DNA of 38,019 nt from Psilocybe azurescens (Eukaryota > Basidiomycota > Agaricomycetes > Agaricales > Agrocybaceae), in NCBI GenBank assembly GCA_023853785.1, contig JAJIRX010000991.1, positions 1 to 38,019 of the forward strand, read 5' to 3'. Made by a program: the position numbers and the translations under genes. Positions 1 through 9,829 of this stretch are shown here, piece after piece (position 1 is the stretch's first letter; every line of letters begins with the position of its first letter). The notes under the pieces are model-generated. The model did not search any database and was not told the origin of the DNA. It worked only from the letters and a program-made list of their open reading frames with translations.

Positions 1-1
1 T

Positions 2-1750
2 TCGTGGACCTGGACTTAAAGTTGGAAATCGAAACCATCGGGAAAAGTTGTTGGTCTCTGGACTAGGGAAACAGAAGATCATTCTGGGTTTCCCATGGTT
101 ACAGGAAAAGAATCCAGGAATCAACTGGCAGAATGGACAGATAACTTGGAAACCACGTCAAGGACCCACAATAAATCAGACTACCATTGAAGAAGAAACA
201 GACAAACAAAAGCGTCAATAATTGAGACCACCCACCCATTGGAAGAATTCGAATCACTGATCATCAATACATCGGAGGCAGCGAAGATGAAATAAAACAT
301 GGCTTAACACCAATCACTACCTCGCAAACATTAGCTCAACAATACGAACCGGAGAAACCCACAAAACCTCTCCAAGAAATTATTCCCCCAGAATATCAGT
401 CATATATGGATCTCTTCGACAAACAAGCGGCAGACCGATTCCCGGCAAGACTATGGGACCACAAAATCGAGTTAAAGAAGGATTCATACCAAAGAAATTC
501 AAGGCATATAACATTACACCGGCAGAACAAATGGAACTGGACAACTGGACAAAGGAACAATTGGATAAAGGATACATTCGGCCCTCGAATCACCTATGGC
601 ATCTCCATTCTTCTTAGTATCCAAAAAGGATGGAAAGCTCAGATCTTGTCAAGACTACAGATATCTGAGCGATTGGACCATCAAAAATGCCTACCCCTTA
701 CCACGAATAATGGAGCTCATGGACAAGTTAAAAGGCGCAAAATTCTTCACAAAGCTGGATATCTGATGGGGCTACAATAACATCAGGATAAAAAACGGCA
801 ACCAATGGAAGGCAGCATTCAAAACCAACCGAGGACTTTTGAACCAACTGTAATGTTCTTTGGCATGTGCAACTCCCAGCAACCTTCAATCCATGATGGA
901 CTCAATCTCCGAAGATATGATATCACAATGCTTTGTAATCATCTATATGGACGACATCTTAATCTTTGCAAAGATTGAGAGGAACTGGAAAAGTACACTA
1001 AAATGGTTCTCCAACAACTCCGAGAAAACAATCTCTATCTCAAGCCGGAAAAATGCTCATTTGCTCAGGAGAAAGTGGAATATCTTGGAATGATTGTCGA
1101 AGCAGGAAAGATCTCCATGGACCCAACAAAACTCAAGGGAATTCAGGACTGGCCAGCGCCTACTACTCTCAAACAAGTCCAATCATTTCTAGGCTTTGGA
1201 AACTTTTACCGAAAATTCATCCGGAAGTTCTCTGAAGTAGCTCGACCTTTGAATGAACTCCTGAAGAAAGACAAAGGATTTTTATGGAACGGCGTAACTC
1301 AAGCTGCCTTTGATGAACTAAAGAAACGATTCACAGAAGAACCAGTACTCTTGATGCCTGACCCCGCTAAACCATTTCAAATCAAATCTGACGCTTCAAA
1401 ATACGCCTCTGGAGCAGTCCTCACCCAACTAGATGGAAATGGCGAAAGACACCCATGCGCATTTATATCAAGAACATTTTCCCCAACCGAAAGAAATTCG
1501 AAATCTATGACAGAGAATTATTGGGAATAATCCGAGCACTACAGGAATGGAGACACTACATCCAAGGATCAGAACACACGACTACGGTATATTCAGATCA
1601 CAAGAATTTAACATATTTCAGATCGGCCCAAAATCTGAACCGACGACAGGCGCGCTGGTCTCTGTACGTCTCAGAATTCAACCTGAAATTGGTACATCTA
1701 CCTGGAAACAAAATGATTCAATCCGATACCCTTTCAAGACACCTTGATTT
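2..1750 (+). pseudogene. Pol, N-terminal half: protease tail, reverse transcriptase, RNase H
   Basis: Around 80-165 one frame gives ILGFPWLQEKNPGINW, the conserved stretch after the protease active site in Gypsy polyproteins. RT coding signal starts near 400. The catalytic YMDD box is read at about 945-957 (IIYMDDILIFAK), preceded by a FFGMCNS segment near 855. The RT thumb and connection run in one frame at 1003-1500 (FLGFGNFYRKFI). RNase H occupies about 1380-1740, with YSDHKNLTYF near 1590 and the terminal DTLSRHLDF near 1730. The frame changes several times, each time by one missing base, and a TGA at 764-766 sits where related RTs have a sense codon before WGYNN. It is read here as a broken gene. 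Confidence 0.9.
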
Positions 1751-1924
1751 TACCCTGGAAGAAGACCATGACAATGAAAACATCACCCTACTCCCAGAAA
1801 AGCTTTTCATCGACTTAATCAATGCTGAGTTACAGGAAAGGATTGCCAATGCGAACAAACTGGACCACAACGCAGCAGAAGCAATGAAAACCCTATTAGA
1901 GGAGGACCACCAAATGCATGACAT

Positions 1925-3299
1925 GACCTCAAAGAATGGAAAACAGAGATTGTGAACGGCAAAACCATCTTATACTACCATGGACAAGCCTACATTCCAA
2001 AGATCAAACCCTGCGGAAGGACATAGTCAAATCATATCACAACCCTATTTCAGCTGGACACCCGGAGAATTAGAAACATTCAATTCAGTAAAACAACACT
2101 ACTGGTGGCCAGGATTACGATCATTCGTCAAACAATATGTAAAAGGATGTGCCACCTGCCAACAATTCAAAATAAATCGACATCCCTCTAACCCATCATT
2201 CATACCGATACCTGGACCAAAGTCAGCCTGACCCTTTGCAGACAGTGCTATGGATTTCCTTACAGACCTTCCACCGATCCTGGACAAACAAAGAGAAGTT
2301 GAATTTGACGTGATTCTAAGCATCATCGATCATGGGAACACGAAAGGACTTATCCTTATTCCTTGCCGAATGAAAGGACTGGACTGAAAAGACTGGCAAA
2401 CTCTTAATGGACAATCTCTACAAAAGGTTTGGACTACCAGACAGCCTCACGTCAGATCGAGACTGCAGATTTGCCGCTGAATCATTCAAGGAGTTAATGA
2501 AACTCCTCGGAGTAAAATCGAAATTTTCAACTGCTTACCACCCTCAAACGGACGGAACAACAGAACGATACAACCAAGAAATTGAAGCCTATCTATCCAT
2601 ATACTGCTCATCTCATCCAGAAGACTGGCACGAACGACTTGGTACCCTTGAATTCACTCACAACAATCGAAGACATGCAGGTAGACAGAGAACACCATTT
2701 GAACTGATTCTTGGATATTCCCCATTGCAATCCCTACCGCATTCGAACACACCAAATTCCCTTCAGTAGAAGAAAGACTGAAGTATCTTCAAAAGGATCG
2801 AGAAGAAGCCCTAGCAGCCCATGAACTAGCCTGGACAAGGATGGCTGAAAGGAAGAACTCAAAATTCACACCATTCACCCAAGGACAAAAGGTTTGGCTA
2901 GAAGTGACAAATTTACAAACGAATTATCACAAGAAAATGGCACCGGAAACGAGAAGGACCCTTCAAAATTAAAGAAGTCTTAGGACCCCTAACTTATCGA
3001 CTGGAACTCCCCAAAGGATGGCTCATTCACGATGTATTCCATGCAACACTTCTTAATCCATATCACGAAACTGAAACACATGGACCTAATTTCATTCAAC
3101 TGCCACCAGAGATATTAAACGAAGAAGAACATTGGGAAATAGAAAAATTCTCAAACATCGAAAAAGAGGAAGAGGATACCAGTACTATGTCAAATGGAAG
3201 GACTATCCGATCACCGAAGCAACGTGGGAACCGGCTTCGGTCTTTGAAGAAACCGGTAACAAAATCTTACAGGCTTACCGAACACGTCACAAGCTGTAA
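1925..3299 (+). pseudogene. Pol, C-terminal half: integrase and chromodomain
   Basis: The integrase zinc-binding region gives ISAGHP, then HYWWPGL and CATCQQFKINR at about 2095-2180. The core has DFLTDLPPI (about 2250), SDRDCRF (about 2455) and the YHPQTDGTTERYNQEIEAYL block (about 2537-2596). The GPY-type C-terminal region follows near 2890-3060. A chromodomain closes the polyprotein at about 3145-3299 (YYVKWKDYPITEATWEP) and stops with TAA at 3297-3299. In chromoviruses this domain directs insertion to marked chromatin. A TGA at 2229-2231 interrupts the frame after PGPKSA, and the frame steps by one missing base near 1925, 2001, 2063, 2722 and 3145. Confidence 0.9.
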
Positions 3300-3337
3300 A
3301 AAGACCACCATCTTCCCTCACTCGATAATCAATCAAC

Positions 3338-4148
3338 ATGCTCTCCTTTCCCTTGATCAAACGCGTCAAGTCCACTCTCTTTCCCCAAAATACTCACGAA
3401 CCTATTTTCCTCACGACAAAAATACCAAAATCCCAAGAAGATCGACAACAAATGCTTGAAGAACTTGAGATAGTGTTCATAATGTCTCGAGATGCGGAGA
3501 AACAAGCACACAATGAACTCAAGGCAAGATGCGCAGCAATGGCGCATGACCAAAATCTAGAGTATCAACTGCGGATTTCCCAGCTCAAGGAAAAACTTAG
3601 ACCTGGACTATTCTTCAACTATTTATCTGGCGAAATACAAATCATTGAGGCGGACATTGCAGTCAAATGTGCGCGAGTCCGAGTCCACCACAAAGCCGCC
3701 ACCGACTCCCTCAAAACGTCTTCAACTCAAAGGTTTTGAACGAGGCCATCAAACACGTGCTCATCAAACATCGCACGACACCCCTACGGAATGACTCGCC
3801 GACACTGATCAACCACAGCCTTTCAACATCAACAATCAGACCGGCACACCTTCGTCAGCCTGACTCCGAACCCGACGGACAAGTGTTGGGAATCAACGTC
3901 GACCGGACGTTACATGCTTCACATGTGGGAAGTTGGGACATATACGACAACACTGCCCCAAGTTCACCTGCAACCACTGCCACCGTTGAGGACCAGGACA
4001 TACACCAAGATACTGTCCTTTCAAGCGTAATGACTCTCCTCACAGAAGCGATTACTTTGATTATGACGACCCCACAGATGATGTTGGCATCACAAACAAC
4101 ACCGGAGAACCCTACGGATACTGAAGACCATTCAACTGGGACAGTTGA
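3338..4148 (+). pseudogene. Extra 3' ORF of the retroelement: coiled coil plus two zinc knuckles
   Basis: It starts at ATG 3338, 39 bp after the chromodomain stop. The first 130 residues are charged and helical (DRQQMLEELEIVFIMSRD), with a conserved-looking LRPGLFFNYLSGEIQIIEAD segment near 3597-3656. After two single-base frame steps, the 3' part reads a CX2CX4HX4C knuckle at 3915-3956 (CFTCGKLGHIRQHC) and a second Cys/His cluster at 3969-4016 (CNHCHR, stop, GPGHTPRYC). Such knuckles bind nucleic acid and are normally in Gag, yet here they follow pol. It could be a displaced Gag-like protein or an accessory nucleocapsid. A TGA at 3987-3989 interrupts the second knuckle. The true end is either TGA 4122-4124 or 4146-4148. 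Confidence 0.7.
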
Positions 4149-4153
4149 ACCTT

Positions 4154-4165
4154 AGAAGGGGGTAA
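4154..4165 (+). promoter_or_regulatory. Polypurine tract, plus-strand primer site
   Basis: AGAAGGGGG lies directly 5' of the LTR start (TGTTACGA at 4166), the expected place for the primer of plus-strand DNA synthesis. Confidence 0.75.
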
Positions 4166-4594
4166 TGTTACGAACACTTTATTTTTCTTTTTTCTTTTTC
4201 TCTTTTCTTTTTCTTTTTCTCCTTCCTTTTCTTTGTCATCTTTCACATCAATGATACATCATCGTATGTTCTGATGAACTTTGCCATCCATCATATCTAT
4301 GAAACTCCATCATATCTTTGATGGACTCTCACTTCCATCTTTTATGATACATCTTTCGATGAACATTTGATCTGTTTCCTCTATTCTTATATACATCTGC
4401 TGATGAACATTCAAACTCGTTTCAACTTGCTGTACGGTTCATAGTATTTATACCAGGAAGGATCCACTGTATTCTTTAGCTAGTTCTTGAGAATCTAACC
4501 TCCTCTTACTTGACACCGCTTGGAACTCGCTGTTCTTGACTACTTGACTGTTGGCTTTATCCACGCACGTGAATATAAGCTTGAAGTCGTAACA
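4166..4594 (+). repeat. 3' long terminal repeat, 429 bp
   Basis: It begins TGTTACGA and ends TCGTAACA, an 8-bp perfect inverted terminal repeat with TG..CA ends. It carries a pyrimidine-rich tract just after the start (about 4176-4235) and short degenerate repeats containing GATGAAC and ATCATATC. TATA-like stretches (TTATATACA near 4388, TATTTATACC near 4446) could serve the LTR promoter. The second LTR is outside the window, so divergence cannot be used to date insertion. Confidence 0.85.
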
Positions 4595-5371
4595 ACAATT
4601 CCCATTTCGAATGGGATACCCAAAAACATGCAACATAGAAACAAACATTTGCGCACTAAACCCAATCCCTTCCTCCTTGCTTCCAATGCAACGCCACTCC
4701 ATAACACCGACAAAATACGTCTCATCAACTTTGCAAATCGCATACCATACAACTCAATATGAGAGCGGCTCCGAAACTGTGCTCTCATTTCCCTGAACAG
4801 CACCTACAAGATGACTCCTGATGATTCATTATCCTGGACCTCAAAAAACAACAATCTGCGAGGTTTATATCATTGGCTGGTGTGGGTTTCCCCCTTCTTT
4901 CTTAGTTTCTTACAATACTTCTACTTGCTCTTCGCGTTTTTTCTCTCCCTCTTCTTTTTGCTTGCCGATATTGGACACTTTCTTGGTCATTTCAGACATT
5001 TTCGTTGTAGTATAAAAGACATTTGTATTTGACTTGAACAGACCAGAACATAGAGACCATTTTCTCCCATCTCACTGCACTTGAAAAGCTAAAATTCTTA
5101 CTGCAGATAGCACCATTGTGTTGCCTTTGTCGTTTGCAACCCCAGTTAAAAATTGTCCATTGCTGCCCTTGTCGTCTGCAGTCCCATTCGTACTTTGTAC
5201 TTTGCCTTTCAACCCTTAGTTCCCTCTCAAGGAAGCCACTCCGAAGGCGACCCCCTTCGTTGGACAGCCTGAACCCCATTCACAACCTTGGAGCCGCACA
5301 TTGCGACATCCTGTGTCTTCTTTTTCTTTTTGTTTGTTCTGCACGGCATAGCGTGTCGTAGGCCCATCAAC
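4595..5371. other. Non-coding stretch, possible old LTR remnant
   Basis: No gene is supported. It has a T-rich tract (4890-4960), a TATA-like TATAAAAG at about 5011 and a degenerate direct repeat: CCATTGTGTTGCCTTTGTCG near 5111 resembles CCATTGCTGCCCTTGTCG near 5157. TATA followed by a short 5'-leader-like stretch would suit an LTR fragment, but no TG..CA ends were found. Confidence 0.35.
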
Positions 5372-5651
5372 AATATCTGTATGTTTTACATACAGCTATT
5401 ACATACAGCTATTCTGTATATTTAACAAACAGACAAAGAATAGAAATTCTCTTTATTCAGGTGTATTATTGACTTACAGCTTAGAAACAGAAATACTGTT
5501 TGTTTAACTTACAGCCACTGAACAGAATATCTGTTTGTTATCTGTATTATTTTCAAACAGAGTGCTGTATGTCATACTTACAGCAATTCTTACATAAGTT
5601 CTGTATTTAATTCGCTGTAAGTTTTACTTACATTGGTCGGCGCCAGCAGTG
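5372..5651 (-). repeat. 280-bp CTGTATGT repeat, inverted copy A
   Basis: Its reverse complement aligns end to end with 22337-22616. Both start CACTGCTGGCGCCGACC and end in GTAAAACATACAGATAT. It is dense in ACATACAG/CTGTATGT and CTTACAG motifs. No coding capacity is visible. It may be a MITE-like or other dispersed non-autonomous repeat. The outer flank differs between copies: copy B continues with related sequence, copy A stops. Confidence 0.85.
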
Positions 5652-7011
5652 GCTAGCACACAAGTTGTGCACAGCCGCTGATGCGATCTACAGCAATCTA
5701 ATCTAATTCACGCTCGGGCAGCTCGGCCCAGATGGTCGGAACCCACTATCACCGCGACCTGTGAGGTTCTCTATGCGTAAAAGGCTGCAAGCTGCTGTAA
5801 AAACCTCGTGTCGCGTAACGTCATGGTAGCGAAAAGCGACGAAATGGGGAAATTTTTAACAATGCGGAGATGGTAAATGCCGAGACTATGAACAGGATAC
5901 GCAGCTGTGCCTGTACATTTTAATTTACCGTCCCGATTGGTGTCCCTTCGCTTTAGAGAGCGAAGAATTTAGGTCCGGAGAAGCTCATTACTGTTCAAGA
6001 AGAATGGAACCATCAGCTAGCTCAGTACCTCAAATGTGACGAGGCATTGTTACTGTAGCCCGGTGCTACATTTAGATACTATGCAAAACGCCAGGGAATC
6101 GGATATTATCGATGTGCCAGATTTCTCAGGGCCTGCATTAGTGTTTCGAGACTAATCCCAAAGAAATCGATAAAGAATCCATTGAAAGACAACATGTATC
6201 CCAATGCTTCATTATTGCCGTTAACGCCGAGTGTTGTAGGCGATAGAATGTTTTTCAGATTAGATTTGCATTGAGTCGATGACAATGGAAGGCAAGCGCT
6301 GTAGATCGAGACAGGGTGGTCTTCAATTCTTCGACTATACCGCCGAACACAACTATGGGTATTTGAATGCGATGGTTATACGGAGCATGGCCTCCTCCAA
6401 GCCACGCTCTACCTATAGGACCTACTCTAGACTCTTAGGAGTGCGCACGCGCTTGCTGATCATTACTTACTGAGCTACGGCCGAGTCGCCTGAACAGCAG
6501 GCAATTGGACCCTTATCGATGCAGTCCCCAGTTTCTCACACCATGCATTTTTGGTCCGGTATTTTTCCACCCGATGCACTTGTATGCTGTCCACGGGACT
6601 CGGAAGGCGGATATCGTTAATCCTTTATGGCATGCTTCATACTTTCGGCTCGGCTGACATAGCCTTCAAGTTCAATCGCCGTACTCACTTTGCTCCTTGT
6701 ATTGAGCCAAAAATTACGCACGATTAAAACATGTCTCTGTGGAGAATAACAAAGTCATTGATCGCGTAAGACCTCAGGAGGTCATTTGGAGCTTTGACAA
6801 TTATAGTGTAGACCACTAGAACCATCGCATGACAATAAGTATGAGTATCTTAAGGCTCGCTGATTGATCGGAAAGCCTCTCCCAGATGGGGATATCCATC
6901 TTTCCTAAGCCGACGGTGCATATGGTTCCTCAGATACTAGGCACGCCGAGTTGCGGTCAGTACCCATGAAGCCAACTCTATTGACGCAATATGTATATAG
7001 AGTAGTCAGTA
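5652..7011. other. Gene-poor stretch
   Basis: No convincing coding frame, introns or RNA gene are seen in about 1.36 kb. A small hairpin (CTTCGCT / AGCGAAG) occurs near 5946-5966. The last hundred bases before 7012 are probably the promoter of the downstream precursor gene. Confidence 0.4.
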
Positions 7012-7019
7012 TATAAATA
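7012..7019 (+). promoter_or_regulatory. TATA box of the repeat-precursor gene
   Basis: TATAAATA lies 40 bp upstream of the chosen ATG (7059) and is followed by a short pyrimidine-rich leader (CTTTTTCCCCCAG). This fits a fungal core promoter and supports ATG 7059 over the ATG at 7022. Confidence 0.5.
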
Positions 7020-7058
7020 ACATGCGCCGAAGTTCATCTTTTTCCCCCAGCTTTCATC

Positions 7059-7899
7059 ATGCATTTTACCAGCCTCACTGTATTCGCTGCTCTCACGCTC
7101 CTTACTTTTACTTTTGCATCTCCTGTGCGTATATTCATGGTCAATGTCCTTGTCTACTTTGGATTGAATCTGATCTGTTAATGTCTACTATAGATCTACG
7201 CAGACCTCGACGCTCGCCACGTTGCGAGCAAATTACAGAGAGATACTCTTGTACGTCTATCACAGTATTACGTATCTTCTCAGTCATGGAGCTGAGAGCA
7301 AAAGTCATCGATAGCCCCTTGACATCAACGATTACACCGTAAAACGCTACATCGAAGGCTCCGGTCTACCCGACAGGAAGCGGGAGCCAACTCCGCCCAA
7401 TCAGGATTGGAGGCGACACGAAGACACTCCCCCAGACCGCGATTGGAAGAGGTTGGTCAGTGCCGGACCTCCCAATTCCGACTGGAAACGCGATCTTCCA
7501 CCTCCGAACCAGTCTTGGAAGAGGGGCGGACCTCCCAACTCCGACTGGCGACGCGATGCTGCTCCTGCGGGCCCCGCGAACCAAGATTGGAAAAGAGCTG
7601 ATGTTGCCGGTCCCCCAACTCCGATTGGAGACGCGATGCTACTCCTGGAGGTCCTCCGAACCACGACTGGATGAGAGAAGAGGACGCCGGTCCCCCAATT
7701 CAGACTGGAGAAGGAGCTCTGCTCTACCCCTCCGACTCACCCGTGGAAGAGGAGCGATGTTGCTGGACCACCCAACTCCGACTGGAAGCGCGCCACTTCT
7801 GAATCTGCTGCTGGTCCCCCTAATCATGACTGGAGGAAGGAAGCCAATGCTGACGGCGGTCCTGTTGCAGACCCTGGTAATCTGGATTGGAAGAACTGA
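7059..7899 (+). CDS. Secreted 13-repeat precursor, Kex2-processed repeat protein (KEP / RiPP-precursor type)
   Basis: Exon 1 (7059-7124) encodes a signal peptide: MHFTS, then a hydrophobic core ending LTFTFA-SP. Introns at 7125-7193 and 7251-7314 (GTGCGT..TAG, GTACGT..TAG) join phase 0. Exons 2-3 give a leader (IYADLDARHVASKL, then DINDYTVKRYIEG) with KR and RKR sites. From about 7384, thirteen units follow, each ending in Trp (TGG at 7408, 7444, 7483, 7516, 7546, 7588, 7626, 7668, 7706, 7744, 7783, 7831, 7888). Twelve are followed by KR, RR, RK or MR; the last ends WKN-stop. The unit consensus is xxAGPPNSDW-KR. Kex2 and Kex1 trimming would release 8-15-residue peptides with C-terminal Trp. 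Three missing C bases (near 7612, 7692, 7727) break the frame and together restore it. No Cys is present in the repeats. Kex2 processing is inferred, and the mature product is unknown. Confidence 0.8.
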
Positions 7900-8299
7900 A
7901 GCAAGCGGGAAGTCTGGGCGGCCTGGGCGTACGCCCAGCGGGCAAGGAGGTGATCCAAGCAAATATTTCTTTTATTACATCATTCGTTTATCACCCAGTT
8001 TTTGTTCGACTCATGCTATTGTGATAGGGATCTGAAGCGATGGTTCAATGATTCTATGGGAGTATGGAGTATCGATGTTATATGTAGTTGGTTCTCAGAT
8101 GGCGTTTGAAGACCGTGTTCCTTTGTTTGTTGCCATTTCTTTCGATTCGTTTAAATTAGGCCTTTATAAATACTTCCTTGTCCGTATTCTTATGTCTAGT
8201 TTATCATGTTCGTTCGAATTCATCCCCTCGTTTAGTTCCTTTAAAATCCAATTGTATGTATACCAAGTCTTTTACACTGTTCCACAGGATCTCGTGGGA

Positions 8300-9020
8300 G
8301 ATCTTGTCATAAAAGGCTCTGACGATAATCAGAGTAACGCGTTGCTCAATCAAGGCCAAGCTTAGTATCTCGGCTGGAGAGTTTTTTGTAGTGATATTTG
8401 CCCAACGGCGGTATGTGTGATCTTTCGGCGATCTATCGTCATACAGTCGAATGCATACCTGATCACCTGTACATGCCTCCTTCGGGATGGATAATGATCT
8501 GGAACGACAAGGAATAATGCTCGCTGGAAGGGTGCTCAACAGTTCAAGAATACTTTGAATATGTGCTCCCCAACGCGCCTGGGACAAGTTTGCGTCAACT
8601 CTGGTCATCGTGGAAAGAAGAATACTCACCTCCTTTTCTCTCGGAACGAACTGCTCAATTTAGGAATTCCGCGTGCCCTCACACCAACAGAGTAAGTGGG
8701 CAGCGTCTTCGTCGTGCCTGTATAGCTAAAAGAGCATATTTGATTTTTTCAACACAAAATATTTTATTCACTTCTGGACCCTGGTAGACAGACTTGTAGT
8801 TAGACAAAAATGACTTAGGAAGTATGGCGAGAGGTATTGCATTACTTACGTATTCAGCCTCAAGGCAGCCACATGGCTTGCTGTGCTTCCCGTGGCGCAG
8901 GGGTGAATGCCCTGTGAGTACTGCCTCGAGTCCAAACGTGCCGCCATCGATCAAGGACGTCCAAGGTGTAAAGGCTAGTGTAAGGTTTCCCTGTATAGAC
9001 GCCCGCGCTGGGCTTTCAAT
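8300..9020 (-). CDS. Unassigned multi-exon gene next to the precursor (uncertain)
   Basis: Reading leftwards, one frame gives LIDGGTFGLEAVLTGHSPL (about 8965-8910) up to LEAEY. A textbook intron follows (GTAAGTAATG to TCTACCAG). Then comes a frame with HDEDAAHLLCWCEGTR near 8730-8680. A second good intron (GTGAGTATTC to TTGTCCCAG, about 8628-8579) is followed by ARWGAHIQSILELLSTLPAS and a run open to about 8300. Frames across the junctions do not all agree, and one-base steps are needed. I do not recognise the family, and no UstYa-type HXXHC motif or kinase motif is visible. The 3' end would lie about 400 bp from the 3' end of the precursor gene, so the two would be convergent. Start and end are approximate. 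Confidence 0.35.
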
Positions 9021-9080
9021 TCAAATCCTCGTGTATTCCTTGGCGCCGCTTAGGAATATATCCGAACGAACCTGACAGAT

Positions 9081-9820
9081 TAAAGTTGGTAATCAGTATC
9101 TGGGAGATCCTTCCCCTGCAGAGGCTTATAATAGGATAATTATTGATATATACCTTGAACCATAAGCTATGTACTAAGAGGACGTCATGGACGCGTCATA
9201 GCCATAGCATTGATATATTGCGCAGCCGCTGAGCACGGCGAGAGTACGGCATATCGTTCGTATGTCCCACAATTCTCTTGCGAGCACTGCGACATGATTA
9301 ATTAATTCTTTGCATGGAAGTCCGTATCTCCTATCGCCGCTTCAATCGTTTGATCTCAAGCTCTGTACATACTCACCTTGTGTTAATTTACTTGTCTCTG
9401 CTTACACGGGCTAGCTTCCGAAGTTCGTTTTCACTTGATTCCTCGCCAATCGTGCGACAGTGATTAATTAATAATGTTAGACTGGGGCCTGCCAGTTGGA
9501 GCCCAGCTGCCAAAACCTAAGGAAAGAAGGTAAGGGAAAGACGTACTCTATTTAGTGAACGGGGCAATTCGGAGCGGACGCGCGGAACGTTCGTAATGGT
9601 TGGTGGAAAAAGGCAGTCGCTTTGACATTACCGAGATAGTATATATTATTTGTCTTCATTGATGTAGCCAAACAAATATTTTTAATTTTGGACGTGAGAC
9701 TGCCTTCTAATCGTGTCCTCCTTCTATATTTGACGAGGACATATCCGAAACATATGTCAACGTGCATGCTCTGACCGGGGACTGGCGTGTCGGTTGGCTC
9801 CATAGTCCTCATCTCATCTC
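9081..9820. other. AT-rich intergenic stretch
   Basis: No coding region is supported. An 86-codon minus-strand ORF (9812-9552) has no signal peptide, introns or recognisable motif. ATTAATTAA-type motifs recur near 9298 and 9464. Confidence 0.35.
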
Positions 9821-9829
9821 CGTTCTTCC

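Larger units (their letters stand above)
1..4594 (+). mobile_element. Ty3/Gypsy LTR retrotransposon (chromovirus), 5' part outside window
   Basis: The element reads protease tail, reverse transcriptase, RNase H, integrase, chromodomain, an extra zinc-knuckle ORF, polypurine tract and 3' LTR. That order (RT before integrase, C-terminal chromodomain) defines a Ty3/Gypsy chromovirus. The 5' LTR, any gag and most of the protease lie left of the window. Many single-base frame breaks and at least two in-frame TGA codons in pol interrupt it, so it is probably not autonomous as read. The 3' LTR ends in TCGTAACA at 4594. The next five bases (ACAAT) are the candidate target-site duplication, whose partner would lie outside the window. 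Confidence 0.93.

Noticed and set aside
5640..5651. TGGCGCC in the inverted repeats as a retroviral-type tRNA primer-binding site
   Set aside because: The match is only seven bases, the following bases do not continue the tRNA complement, and no LTR or coding region adjoins it.
7366..7664. Minus-strand ORFs over the precursor gene (72 and 87 codons)
   Set aside because: They are antisense shadows of the repeats, and the plus strand has the signal peptide, introns and TATA box.
7059..7899. Reading the repeat precursor as an alpha-factor or CAAX mating pheromone gene
   Set aside because: Basidiomycete pheromones are short lipopeptide precursors ending in CAAX. This protein has no C-terminal Cys motif, and its cores do not resemble ascomycete alpha-factor.
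9552..9812. Minus-strand ORF ending in CPVH as a CAAX-type pheromone precursor
   Set aside because: The residues after Cys are not aliphatic, His is not a usual X residue, the length and charge pattern do not fit, and no receptor gene is nearby.
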